Of a DNA stretch of 64,000 nucleotides, positions 29,059 through 41,155 are shown in pieces. The notes beneath the pieces were generated by a model that was not told where the DNA came from, ran no database searches, and saw only the letters and a program-made list of their open reading frames with translations. The translations under genes and the position numbers were made by a program. The stretch is from Lantana camara (lineage: Eukaryota; Streptophyta; Magnoliopsida; Lamiales; Verbenaceae): contig CM074862.1 in NCBI GenBank assembly GCA_037501455.1, forward strand, positions 52,421,501-52,485,500. The letters run 5' to 3'. The stretch's first letter is position 1; the number at the start of each line of letters is the position of its first letter.

Positions 29059-30783
29059 AACTCCCCTCCTTCAAAAGGACCTGTCCTCAGGTCCTAAGGG
29101 GTCTTGAATGAATCCGGAACGAGGTTCAACCTGAACTTCCTTTACACCACTCCGATCGGTCTTCAAGTGGCTTCTCGGATTTTAAATCCCGCTATAAGAC
29201 TCGATAGAAGTCTTCAACACCACCGATCTTCTCTTCCAACTCGTAAAGCTCTCGAAAGTCGTCGGATAACCGCGCTAAAAAGAAAATAGGTTAACTCGTT
29301 AGAACGAGCAACCCCTTCGAATCTCTTAAAATCTCCTTAAAGTTAGCAAACCGGACACGAAGTCCTTAGTTGTCTGCTCCCACTTCCAATTAGACTATAG
29401 AAGTAGTTGGAGAATCCTGTCGTTTCTCGATGATCGGTCTTCAACCGATGGCACAACAATTATTGCTACACGAAGTTTGTGATATCCTTTCTCGTGCTAC
29501 TACACGAAACCGACTGTTCAAGTCCTCGAACAAACTCGAACCAAGAGTGGGATATTTTTGTGACCTTGCACTCTCGAGGCGTAGGCCACATTTTCTCTCT
29601 AGAACCCACGACCAAGGCCTTCCTTTGCGCCTCGATCGGAAACGATGTTGCCTTGAGTACTCTCGGTTAAGTAAAAGCTGGTGCCGGAGGCAACTCACTT
29701 CAACCGCCTCTTCCCACCCAAAAACCGTACCTCTTCTATATCTTTCATGACACGGGATGATCGCCTCCACAAAGTCGAATCTCCTGTAGAATCCCGATAA
29801 CACTAGTGACTTATCCTTTGGGGAAATTCTCGGTTCTTCCACACAGACACGTAGTCGACAATACCCTTGTAGAACCCACACTCAGAGCCACCAACGAAAT
29901 TCTGAAAAAGCGTGACGACACCACTCCACGAAGCTAGAAAAGGGTATTCTTCTGCCACGGTTAACCGGTGTAGCTCACGATAGTATATTCTCATCTTAGA
30001 GTCTCGTCTTGTCCATTAGATAGGATAAGAGTACTCCACGCAGAAGCACTCAAATTGATGAAACTACCTTCTAAGAGCTTATCAACTATGTCTAAGACTC
30101 CACAACTGCACTAGAGTCCACCTGTTGGGAATCTTCGAACAAGGTTAAATTCCGGGATGAAGACCACGACCGTCTCCACTTCCCTAACAAGTGGTGATCA
30201 ATACCATCTTTTAAGGAGCATAAAAAGGGTCTTACTCCGATCTTTGTCTCTTCAAGCTTGGCTTGACCCTTCGGTTAACCCAAAGTAAGCCACGAAGCTT
30301 GTCATACCGTCCCGGAATAACCAACCACCACTACAAAGGATATTAACGGGTTAGCCTTCCATCTAATACCCGAGAATATCGTTGAGCCCCAACTAGACCT
30401 CCTAAAAGCAACCAATAACTCGGCACAATACTCGAACAACCAACCCACGCCTTAAGGTAACCCCGTGCCTTAGCAAAAACAAGGCGCCTTCAAAAGTCCA
30501 CCAAGCAACCTCGACCCTCACAACTCACCAACACACTCGGGCACTCAACTCACCAACCCTCTTCAAGAAGAGAGTTCAAGAAAAAGGAAAAAAGCCACGA
30601 ACAAACAACAAGAAAGAGCACACAAGTACCAAGGAATAACGAAGAAAGAAAGGTATCACAAAATTAAAATAAAGATGCATGTATGAAATGCCATGAATGC
30701 AATTACCTTAATTTTTAGATTCAAGTTTGTTCCCAGTTTGAAGCCGTTGATCCCATATTCGTTGTTTATTAGCTCTCGATTGA
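29059..30783 (-). other. Non-coding 3' part of element B internal region
   Basis: I see no pol domain. The longest minus frames here, near 29441-29881, are Arg/Ser/Cys-rich and unlike any retroelement enzyme. The 3' end matches element A 1-382, so this non-coding end is shared by the family. Confidence 0.65.
29076..29095 (-). other. Pre-PPT hairpin with AGGA loop (element B)
   Basis: The perfect 8-bp arms AGGACCTG and CAGGTCCT flank TCCT on + (AGGA in the element sense). It lies just before the polypurine tract GAAGGAGGGGAGTTT (minus, 29059-29073). Confidence 0.75.
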
Positions 30784-31673
30784 TCACAATTGGCAACCCG
30801 ATGCTCCGTTGATCCACAAGCGTAGCAACCCTTCAACTTGTCCCGACACCTGTCGTAGGTAGGATTGGTTCCTCCACAATAAGTGACGGTTGAAATTCTT
30901 TCTTTGGTTTTGAAGAATCTCCGGTCTTCTGTTTCTTTTTGCTACGGATCTTCTTGGTTCGATTTCCGTGTTCATGGGGTTGTCCTTCCACTTGTACATT
31001 GGAGCATAAACCCGATTCAAGTTGAGGCCCCGACTCACCTCTTTCCTTACCCTTAGTTAGAACCCATGTTTCGACCTTGAGAGCTCTCTTTTTGACTTTA
31101 TCCCACATGCTTGTATTCTTCGCAATTAGAGCTTCCTTGAATTCATCCCGAAGGCCCTCCATGAAATGTCCAGCCTTCATCTCATCGTTGCTCATGATAT
31201 GGGGCACATACGTACCCAACCTCTCGAAATCTTCTGTGTATTCCATAAATGTCTTATTCCCTTGGGTAAGTGAGAAGAATTCTCCGAGTTTTCGTTCTTG
31301 TAAAAGAGCCGGTGCGAACTTTTTTCTAAATTCTCGAACAAACACCTCCCAAGTCAACTCCTCGCTCATTATTTCCAACTGTTGCGCAACTTCATTCTAT
31401 CTTTGCCTTGCTTGACCTTGAAGGAGTTATGTGGCGAAACGAGCCCTGTTTTGAGAACTGCATGGCTATAATTCAAATATACTTTCTATCTCTGATAGCC
31501 ACTCTTCAGCCCTCCTGTCATCCCCTTCCCGGAATTGGGGAGGATCAAAAGACCTAAACTTCCAGTACATCATTGCCAATGGATTCATAGGTGGTACTTC
31601 GGTTGAGGATTGTCCTTGGTTGTATGGAGGTTGATGAAGAAGTTGACCACAATGTTACCGACGTGGTGGCATC
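30784..31673 (-). pseudogene. Element B gag pseudogene
   Basis: The ATG at 31673 opens MPPRR as in element J. The first frame stops near 31471. The gag core is in another frame at 31378-30833, with FVREFRKKFAPALLQERKL and FMEYTEDFERLGTYVPHIM, typical of the Ty3/gypsy retrotransposon gag domain. The CCHC zinc knuckle (CYACGSTEHRVANC, 30827-30786) lies in a third frame. At least two frameshifts and a stop therefore disrupt it. Gag would form the particle and bind the RNA. This copy cannot make a full protein. No downstream pol is present. Confidence 0.85.
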
Positions 31674-31872
31674 CTGAAATAAGAGATAAATTTCAAAATA
31701 TCGATGCGTGTGGGCTTTAGTGCATGTTCACGTGAACAATTAACGCATAAAATGTAAATAATTCAATTAATTCACATGATTGATGAAAATAAATGCGAAC
31801 AAATACATAATCCTAAGCAGAATGACATAGAAGACCCGACATGACGCTAGAGCTCCAGTTTTGCAACCACGA

Positions 31873-31884
31873 CCTCTGATACCA
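31873..31884 (-). other. Primer-binding site of element B (tRNA-iMet type)
   Basis: On minus TGGTATCAGAGG lies 8 bases after the 5' LTR end. It matches the initiator tRNA-Met complement except the last base. Confidence 0.8.
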
Positions 31885-31892
31885 CTTTAGGA

Positions 31893-34094
31893 TGTAGCAT
31901 CCCGGAGCGCAGAGCACTACATCCCCCGCACCATAACCTGGCACGTGCAACGAAATAGAAACTCCGCACACGTACCAAGCTACAACGAACAGGTGACAAA
32001 TAAAATCTCACCTAGGCTAGGCGGTCTAGACCCTAATTAAGAGTGCGCAAAATAAATAAACAAATATGCGGAAGCACCAGGATTCAAGTAATCAAACATA
32101 CATGCTCGTCAAATAACAACAAATACAAGTATCAAAGTTCAAATCCAAATTCTTCTTATACATATTTATCAAATTCGGTTCATAATCAAATATATATAAT
32201 TTCCATAAGTTTAAAAGTACAGAATAAACTAAGTAGATGCATGAAACTAAATGAAGAAAACCCAAGACTCGACAAACGACCCCGCTTAGCACAAGCTCCC
32301 CACGAACACCTGCAACTCAAAGAACAAAAAAGGGAAAAAGAAAACAACGAGAAGGGGTCAGTCCTAAAGACTGTTGAGGGCATACATACACGTACATATA
32401 AGTAAGAGCACAGCATATTCAAAATTAAAGAGCGTAAGAACCGAGGCGTGGTTTTTGCGTTCTAAATCATTTTAACCCGTGATACTATATATAAGGAAAA
32501 AGGTTTAAGGCCGAAGGCCAAAATCAATCAATTTTATAAATTAGAAGTCCACTCCCGTTTCACAAACCATAAACATAATCAAAATCACAACCACTCGGCG
32601 AGAACGAGTTTTTAATCATCCTTACTCCGTTCATATTCATAAGAAATCAAATAACACGAACCTACCAATTCGTCGGCGATGGAAGGGGTCACGGTCCCCT
32701 AACCATCTAACGGTTGAGGGGAGTGCTCAATGCTTCTCCAACCCTCGGACTTCATCCCCCGACCAAACCTCCTGGTGGGTTCCAGTACATCCTTTCCGAC
32801 ATATGGAGACCATGCTTAGGAGTATACCCGACGGCCCGATACCGTCTCGGGGCTCCTTCGTACAAACCTCCGGGCCCATTTCATAGTTCATAAATCATAA
32901 TTCATACTTTTAGCTTATTTCAAAATTTCTTCATTTTCTGACTCATATTTCAAAGTCGTAATCTCGCTATTTTCAAAAACATTCACACACACCAACCCTT
33001 TTGGAATCAAACAAATGTAGAATAGATTATGTATATATATAAAAGCAATTTTTAATGATTTCATAGAAAACGGGACAAATCCCACAAAATACTAACCAAA
33101 CATGAATTTACATAAATATATACATACATAACTCGCATACGGGCTTAAAATACAATTAGGGTTGTTGGTCACTTAACTAAAAGGAAGAAAACCTCACCTT
33201 TGTCGACCAAACCGAATGAAACGGACTCAAACTATTCTATGAGACCTCCTCGTCACCCACGGAACGAACCTAAGGACAAAACAAATAACAAATGACAACC
33301 TTAGACTCAAAATGTACCAATTAGATGCTCGGAAAATGCATATGGATGCAAATGATGCATAAGGAATGCAATGATGTTCCATTTAGGTTACGTGACGCCA
33401 TAACGAATCATATTAAATCATAATACGTATTTTTCACGCTAGATAAATTTATGAATTTCATGCAACACTCATATCCCATCATATAACACGTTAGAAATGC
33501 ATATACTTCAATAAAGGAGTAAGGGAAATCCATGCAAGGGAAACAAATAAGGTACTCAAATATACATGCACTTTATAGAGCAAATAGAGTATATTAAGTA
33601 ATATTTTGCACGTAAGGGCACCAAATTCACGACAAATAAATCCATAAAATTCATATAACAGACATAACACATCCATAATTCAGTTAGGCATGCATGCACA
33701 TAAGAAAAGAAGCAAGGAATTATCAAACAAAGAAAGGAAAGATCATAGTAATTCATACATGCTCATTAGAGGACATATGTAGCACGTTGGTAATTTATTT
33801 CACATAGAAGTATCGAATTCAAGAGATAAATTCATAATATCACATGTAACATACAATATAACAAGTTACCTACGCATACAAGACAAGAAAGAAGCAAGAA
33901 GAACACGAAACACACAAACGAAACGGAAAATAAAATGTCCCAGCAACAGCAGCTCGAACTTGGCTCCAAAAGGGGTCGCGACCCATCTTCAAGGTGGTCG
34001 CAGGCATGACCACCACCACCACCACCAGCCTGTGCAGCAAACTCAGGTCAAAAGTTGGGGAAAAACTGGTCGCTGGCGCGACCGCGGACGAACA
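31893..34094 (-). repeat. Element B 5' LTR, interrupted by element J
   Basis: On minus it ends CCGGGATGCTACA next to the primer site. It runs upward to 34094, where J's LTR start TGTAACGCCC interrupts it. The equivalent uninterrupted text in B's 3' LTR is GTGGACGAACAGCAGCAGG near 27803. The probable target duplication base set is GAACA (34090-34094). The partner copy lies beyond the window. Confidence 0.85.
33973..34083. repeat. GC palindromes in element B 5' LTR
   Basis: GGGTCGCGACCC (33973-33984), GGTCGCAGGCATGACC (33996-34011, imperfect) and GGTCGCTGGCGCGACC (34068-34083, near perfect). They are variants of the cluster in element A. The insertion of J is 11 bp beyond the last. Confidence 0.7.
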
Positions 34095-35887
34095 TGTAAC
34101 GCCCCGACTTTTCAAGTCATTCAGGCATGAATGACGTGATAACTACGTGCGCATTTAATTTACTTTAATTATGTCTTTATTTATTTTATTTTATATTATT
34201 AGAAATCCTCGATTTGTTTTTTTATTTATTTGAATTTATATGAATTCTTGAACTTTATGCGCATGTGTAACTTGTTTGCTTGCCGTTTCTATATGAATTG
34301 AATTCGAATTTTCGTGTAAATTTGATATGTTGGAGTTCTACGTGTTGTGAATATGGATATTTGCTCATTTCATGTTTTCAGATTCATTTGATTAAGTTTT
34401 GAATTTTATTTGATCCGTGGAACCAAAAAGGGGCTAGCGAGCAATTAGCGTACCCTTGGTTCCGTATATGATATCTCGAGCTTCAGAACTCGGAATCGAG
34501 TTTTGTCAACTTTGTTGAACTCATATCAAAGATTCGGGTTTAATAAACTTAGCCTCATATTTTTACAAAATCATTTGAACCTCCGAAATTTAACTGAAAA
34601 GTAAGTCGTCCGAAATATTGCCACCCTTAGCCATTTTCTTCATATCTTATTCAAACTTTGACCAAATTAACCATGGTTGGAGTCCTTGTAACCCTAGTTC
34701 ATCCCACTATCTCCCTCCACTCTCTCAAAACTGAAACGTACACCACACTTGAGAGAAATTCAGTCACAAACCCCTGCTTCCAGTTCCATTCCCATCATCT
34801 TGCATTCCTTGGAGATTTTGGAGCTCAAATCTCCTCCAACCTTCATCCAATCCACAAGGTGAGTTTAGGGTTGTATAATAGATTCATTAGTAGTCACTTT
34901 TATCCATGCATCCCTAATTTTGAGGTTATATTCATGGAGTTTGGGGATTTATATGAATAGTTAGGTTATATATGAGAATTTTGATCTCTTGGAATTCATG
35001 ATGCTTTTTTTGGATTTATAGCATGTTTGTGATCACCTTAGTTTCCTTATTTCAATTATGAACTTGCATTTTGTGGTAGTTGAAGGATTTATGACTTACC
35101 ATTAAGGAGTATTGGGAGAAATTGCATGATATCATCACTTGCACCTCATTACTCACGTTTGATCACTTTGATACACGTTTGAGAGTAGCTTTGCGACTGA
35201 TTTGTTGATCTTTTGTTGTCTTTCCTTACCTGTACTTGATGGTTGAGATTTGGTGTGGTTGATACCCTGTTTTTTCTGCGTTCTGCTCCAGAATCGAGCA
35301 GGTCGCGGCCGCGACTCGTGTGTGCGTCTGTTGGTTTGCTCTCTCAGGTCGTGCCCGCAACCTGAATCACTTGCATTTCATGTCGCGGCCTCTACTGATT
35401 TTTGGCCTACTCACGTTATCTCAAAAATTGCATGAAAATTCAGGATTTTATTAGGTAACGACCTCTACCATTTTTAGAACACAATGGGTCACGGCCGCGA
35501 CCGTCATGCATCTGCATGAAATTTTTGAACTTCAACCCTCTTTCGCATGGCTTTGTTGGATTGTTTATGGTTCATTCACTTCTTCAACATGTCATATAAT
35601 GTGTTATATTGTGTGTTATGAAATTTCATGATTTTTCGTATATTATTTTCCGAGTTATAGCTCAATATGTCTTCCTTGCTCCAAGATGGTACTTGCATGC
35701 ATTGTTGCTTCATATTTGAACCTTAAATGATATCTTGCTTCTCCTTAATGATTTATATGAAATGTTTACGTGTTAAACTACGTGTTATGATCATTATATG
35801 AATTTCATGCATTGAATTAAGGTGTAGCGTGGAAGTTATGAACTCGATTGATCTTGAACATTTTTTTTTATATATATAGAGAATGAA
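34095..35887 (+). repeat. Element J 5' LTR, first part
   Basis: It starts TGTAACGCCCCGAC and continues 1.8 kb until the end of an E-family LTR at 35888. It shares the layout of the E LTR (for example the GGTTCCGTATATGATATCTCG area) but is a distinct family. I propose that it continues at 61483, where a + strand LTR resumes with no start of its own. ATGAA occurs at both edges (35883-35887 and 61483-61487). Confidence 0.7.
35302..35502. repeat. GC palindrome cluster in element J LTR
   Basis: GTCGCGGCCGCGAC (35302-35315, perfect), CAGGTCGTGCCCGCAACCTG (35345-35364), a decayed copy near 35380 and GGTCACGGCCGCGACC (35487-35502). They lie about 1.2 kb from the LTR start, as in element A. Confidence 0.7.
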
Positions 35888-37781
35888 TGTAGCACCCCGC
35901 ACGTGAGGCACCACATCCCCCGCACCATGGCTCAACACGAGTAACGAAATAGGAAGTCCGCACCCGTATCAAACCATAGCGAACGGGAGACAAACAAAAT
36001 AACCTTCCTAAGCTAGGCGGAACTTAGACCCTGCAATTATAATCAATCCACAAAACATAATTCAATGGAGAACAAAATCCAAACACTGCATTGGCCACGA
36101 GCCTGCAGAAATCAAACACACAACCCGCAAGCAGACTTGGGCTCCTCAAACCTCTTTGAATTTGTAACAGCGCCCGACAAGGCAATTCAATAACAAATAC
36201 ATAAAGATTCAAGTTCATAATATTACGGAATCCGATCATACACAATTGAAACACATATGCGAGTGCAGAGACGCATCTAACTTAACTTGACCGACTCGAA
36301 GACTCAACACAACTCCGCCTAGCTTGAAACTCCAAAGCCAAACCTGCACACTAAAGTGTTGGGGAGGGAGAGGGTCAGTCTCTAGAAGACTGAGTGAGCA
36401 GGAGCGATACATATATATATATAACATGCACATGCAAGTCATAAATCCCTAGCAAGGTTTTATTTAAAATTAGTTCCCAAAAGGGAAAGAGAATAACTAA
36501 GCAATGCTCGAACTTTACGACTAATCATATCAAACTCATTAAGTTCATAATTCATACATAAATATAAAGGCTCGGCGAGTGAGCGTGCACTATCTCCAAC
36601 CAAACTCCGATCGTGTACGATAAATATCATTAATATATTAAATAGGTGATCATGCAATATATCATAATACATACAGATCATATATCATATCATAAGATAT
36701 ATTCGTTTGGGCAATCCGTGTCCCAGCCTTCCCGCACGGTGCATATCAATCATAACATAATCATAATCATAAAATAAGTTCCAACCTTCTTCCTCCGGGT
36801 GGTGGATGGGCATGCAAGACCCGACACCTCATACATAATGGCAATGAGGTTCATGAGTCCTCATTGCCCGACTAGCGTTTTCTCGTGAAAACTCCTAATG
36901 AGATCCGTTCCGTCGTTAAACATAATTGGAATTAGCATATGGGATCACCGTCGGCCCTTGCCTCTCCGGATAGCCACATGTACTAAATTCTTGGGCTCGT
37001 GAACATAACATACATGCAATCTCGCCAAAACATTTGATTCATGAGAAACATAATATTTGTCATAGTCCTTGTGAAAATGTTTACTCAATAAATTCATTTG
37101 AAAACCATATATAAATATACATTAGGTTTTTGGCCAAACTCGTCACATAAGGTTGTAGGGTTTAATATGTAACTAGAACGAAAACACCCTCACCTGGAAC
37201 ATGGCGATACAAGGGTACGAGTTACCAAGTGCCTAGTTGATCAAGATTTCTCCACCCTGGAGATAAACTGTGCAAAAGACAACGGAACGTGTTCGTGAGG
37301 TTCGAGACTCCAAATGAACCATATACGACGCACGACAATGTATGCTCATGATTTGAATGCATAAAACCTGATATTATGTCATGAACACGTTCATGTGCAC
37401 TATTAATGCATCTAGGGCATATAAACAAACCATTCATTCAAGTACTTTCATGAAATGAAGGTTTCCCATTCTTTCAACTCATAATTCATAGTACTTTCAG
37501 TCAAGAATTCCAAACAACAATTTATAATTTAAATGAATTAGGCATTCCAATAATTCCATGAATTAAATCCATAATTCATAAATCATATATTTCACATTTT
37601 ATAACAATTCAATTCAAGAATTCAAATAACGATCATATCACATACTATAACACGTTAAACTTAGAAAATAAACATTTAATTACATTCAAATCATAATCGG
37701 AAATTAAATAACATGAAATAGATAACAATTTAATTCAATTAAATCAAATAATATTTAATATAATATAAACATATATATACG

Positions 37782-37828
<47 letters not shown>

Positions 37829-38152
37829 GTACCATTCCAAGGAAATAAATCATGCATGCATTTACAACTTAAATACGTAGCATGCATGGACAATTAATTT
37901 AAAATATAACATGCATGCAAACCTTATTAAATGAAACATGCATGCTTTAATATAATATTACATATGCCCCCACTACATGCATTAAAACACAAAAAGAAAT
38001 TCATGCATGCATAATATATTTTTATACATGTATTTAGTATACATGCATGTGTAATATATACAATATACCCACATTCATGCAATGTATAAATATACTATAT
38101 TATTCATACACGTACCCAACATTCATGCATGTATGTAATATATATATATATA
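35888..38152 (-). repeat. E1: partial LTR of E family
   Basis: On minus this is the terminal 2.26 kb of an E-type LTR ending GGGGTGCTACA at 35888. It matches 54710 to about 56760 but with more differences (a few percent by eye) and about 200 bp not present in either E2 LTR (near 37830-38040). It ends at 38152 in a TA-rich tract where element G begins. It contains no ORF of interest. Confidence 0.75.
37784..37827. repeat. (TA)n microsatellite in E1
   Basis: About 22 AT units. Equivalent tracts of other lengths occur at 49681-49727 and 56616-56640 in the E2 LTRs, and another tract at 56765-56800. Confidence 0.9.
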
Positions 38153-40924
38153 TGTAGCACCCGGAACGCCGAGATGCCACACCCCCGCACCATAAGTCTA
38201 GCTCACACATGAAATGGGTAGTCCATATATGAACCGGACTCATGGCGAACGGGTGACAGTAAAAAAAAAAAACTCACTAGCTAGGCGGGACTAACCCTCA
38301 AACCAATCAAGTCTAAATCTAGGAATTTAAAGCGGAAGCATAATAATTCCATTAGCATATGTCAAATATCTCAAAAGAATTAACCTCCAACTTTATATCA
38401 TTACATATAGTAGTAGGTACCAACACTCATCAATACATTATCATCTCCAACATATCCATAACATGAAAATGCAATGATAGACTCAACTCGACAACTGGAC
38501 ACGACTCGGACTCCCGCCTAGCACGCCACTGACAGTACCTGAAAAGTGTGAGGTGTCAGTCTACCACAGATTGAGTGAGGGGTTTATAAATAAATATTCG
38601 CGCAAGTAACATGCAAGCCATAATCTCGGGTAAGGGTTTACAAAATAGAAACAATATAAGTTTAATAGTAAAAGATAACTCGCCCGAGATTACAACTAAT
38701 CAATTTAACAATACAATCAGTTTAATTCAATTCAATCAGTGGCCCGGCGAGTGAGGGCAAATCTCCAACCTTTCTCCGATAGTGTACAATAATTCAGTTG
38801 TAATTAATTAAGTGATCAAGAAATAGAAATTAGTGCACACTTAGCAATTTCCGTCCATCCTTCTTCCTCCGGGTGATGGGGGATTGCAAGGCCCCGCCAT
38901 CCAATCTCATTGAGCATAGGGTTCATGAGTCCCTATGCCCGGAACTCCTTCCTCCACTAACCTCCTAGTGGATTCAGGGGGCATCCCTCGTTTGGTGAGG
39001 ATAGTGCAAGAGTTACCCGTCGGCCCTTGCCTTCCCGGTTGGCTCAATACACTACCCTCGGGCCCAATGTGAACATGCTTTACTCACCAAAACAATTAAT
39101 CAATCAATCAATCAATCGGTACAATTCGGTAATTCATTTGAAAACAATAAGGTTTTGGCAAAATATAGATATATAGATACATTTTGGCCGAAAGATCACA
39201 TAGGGTTGTAAGGGTTCTATATATCTAGAAATTAAACCTCACCTGACGAGCGCCGGAACAAGACAAGGATACAAGAAAGTGCCCAAACGATCAATGATCT
39301 CCGCCCTGGAGAAACTGGACAAGAAAGGAAATGTGGGAACTCGTGAGACATGACTCAATATGAGACCAAGTATGACGCACGGCAATGCTCATGTAATTTA
39401 AATAAAACCAATCAATCAATTAACACTAAGCATGTATAAAGACCAATTAACACCTAAGAGGTGAAATTAATAACAAGAAATCATATACTCATATTATTCA
39501 ATTATTTCAAGTTCAATTCATAGAAGGCATGGAGTCACACAATACGTTTGAGCAATTAAGTACCAAGAAGTGTCAAGTAGGAGCATACTTATCAATTAAA
39601 CAAGTATATAAATCATATAATTCACATATGGGATCCAAGAGAGTGAAAGAAATACAATAAGAAAGGTTTTGGTGAAGTTTGGCCAAAACCGACAATTTTT
39701 GGAAATGTATATGTTGTGGGAAAACTGGAATATCTTAAATTCTAGAAGTGGGAATTGAGTTTTGTTTGTTGGGTATGAACGTAGACACAAAGACCTATCC
39801 GACGGTATATGGCACGTTTTCTAATTCAAAGCGAGGTGAAAATGGCGTTCGTCCGAAGTTGGACAAAATGCAGGAAAATAAAAGGTGACACGCCCTTGTC
39901 ACCATTACAAGGCAAACCGTGACACCCCCGTGTCACGGTACAGAAAATAAAACCAACCTGCACCCCCGTGTCACGCTGAACAAGGCAAAGTTGACACCCC
40001 CGTGTTAACTGTACGCAGCAGAAAAAAACAGGGCAAAACAGGGCAGTAACGCAACAACAACAACAACCAATCAAAACCCCAATTTTCAATCATCAAATGC
40101 AATCAAAACTTGAAGAAACATGTATTCATACTTGAAACACAATAAAATCTAACACATCTATTCATATCATGCATTGATCATCAAGATTTAACAATATCAA
40201 ACCCATATACAATCATGAACTCCAACTTCCATGTTATTCAAGAAATCATGCAAGCTTTCAAGATTAAAGATCCTAAGCATGCTTCTAACCATAAAAGAAC
40301 AAGAAATCATCACTTAAGCATCAAACCCTATCTCATAAATGAATCAAGAATTCAAGAAAAATCTCCATTTATACCTTAGTATGAAGAAAGAAAGGATGGA
40401 AGAGATGATGGTATGATGATGAAGCTTCAACTTATGCAATTTTCCTCCTTGAATTCTAGCTTGAAATGATGAAATCCTCTCTTCTCCTTCCTTGGTGTAA
40501 ATACCGTGTATTAGTGTGTGTGTGTGTGTGTGTGGAATTTGATGAAATATGATGATAATTAAAATGAGAGAGATGAATGAGATATTTATCCAAAGTCTTC
40601 CACTAAATGAGATGACTCAACACATTTTGCATTTTAGTCCTTACCTCATACTAATTTACAAGTTAGAGATGCATCCACTTGACATACATGATAGATGGTT
40701 GTATACATATATATATGAGACTCTAAAAGAATATAATACAATGGAGTTAATTTATATGACCAAGTAAAGTCACATATAGACACTTAGGCACGTTAGCAAT
40801 TAATTCACGTAAATCTCACATTAACAATAATTTCATATAAAGTCATAGAAAATATAATGCATCTAAGGTTATGCAATGCATATAAATTATCACATATTGC
40901 ACATATGAAAAACGGGACGTTACA
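38153..40924 (-). repeat. Element G 3' LTR (2772 bp)
   Basis: On minus it starts TGTAACGTCCCG at 40924 and ends GGGTGCTACA at 38153. It is about 98-99% identical by eye to 44441-47214. A short GT microsatellite is at 40514-40534. It is non-coding. Confidence 0.9.
39884..40010. repeat. Palindrome cluster in element G 3' LTR
   Basis: GGTGACACG..(CC).. with one changed base at 39884, CGTGACACCCCCGTGTCACG near 39917, a half copy near 39960 and a GTTGACAC/GTGTTAAC copy near 39988. The second LTR has the better preserved set at 46172-46298. The cluster is about 1.0 kb from the LTR start. Confidence 0.8.
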
Positions 40925-40942
40925 ATTCTCTCCCCCTTAAGA

Positions 40943-40961
40943 GGACTTGGTCCCCAGGTCC
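40943..40961 (-). other. Pre-PPT hairpin of element G
   Basis: GGACTTGG and CCAGGTCC flank TCC (+ strand), with one mismatch. A second copy is at 47233-47251. It occupies the same place as the AGGA-loop hairpins of A, B and E2. Confidence 0.55.
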
Positions 40962-40993
40962 ACTGCCGAGTTTTAAAATGATGCACAAGCAAC

Positions 40994-41155
40994 AAGAGAG
41001 CCCCGTCTCTTAGACAAGTAACGAGAGAACCCCGTCTCTCCACAAGAAATGAGAGAACCCCGTCTCTCGAACAAGAAATGAGAGAACCCCATCTCTCGAA
41101 CAAGAAATGAGAGACCCCCGTCTCTCGAACAACTAAGGAGAGTACCCCAACTCTC
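40994..41155. repeat. Six-unit 29-bp hairpin array in element G
   Basis: The spacing is 29 bp, with each unit containing GAGAGAACCCCGTCTCTC or a variant. The GAGAGAC/GTCTCTC arms with CCCC between are perfect in one unit. The array sits 50 bp inside the polypurine tract. A second copy of the array is at 47284-47445. Confidence 0.88.

Larger units (their letters stand above)
29059..31892 (-). mobile_element. Element B internal region (gag-only, non-autonomous)
   Basis: Only 2.8 kb separate the two LTRs of B. The order on minus is primer-binding site, broken gag, then about 1.7 kb without recognisable protease, RT, RNase H or integrase, then hairpin and polypurine tract. This is the layout of terminal-repeat elements that keep only gag (TR-GAG type). 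Deletion of pol from a once complete element is the alternative. Confidence 0.75.

Noticed and set aside
29441..29881. 146-codon minus ORF in element B as a possible pol remnant
   Set aside because: No RT, RNase H, protease or integrase motif is present, and the matching area of element A is not an ORF.
31873..31884. tRNA gene
   Set aside because: TGGTATCAGAG text here and at 21532, 44420, 54688 and 62798 is only the primer-binding complement. No cloverleaf surrounds it.
34658..34960. 100-codon + ORF in element J LTR as a host gene exon
   Set aside because: It lies inside the LTR, with no domain, and relatives of this LTR do not keep the frame.
37784..37827. (TA)n tract as a replication origin or matrix attachment region
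   Set aside because: Simple microsatellites that vary in length between LTR copies; nothing else supports such a role.
40994..41155. CRISPR-like regular repeats (29 bp)
   Set aside because: The units are contiguous hairpin repeats without unique spacers, in a plant retroelement, and no cas genes are present.
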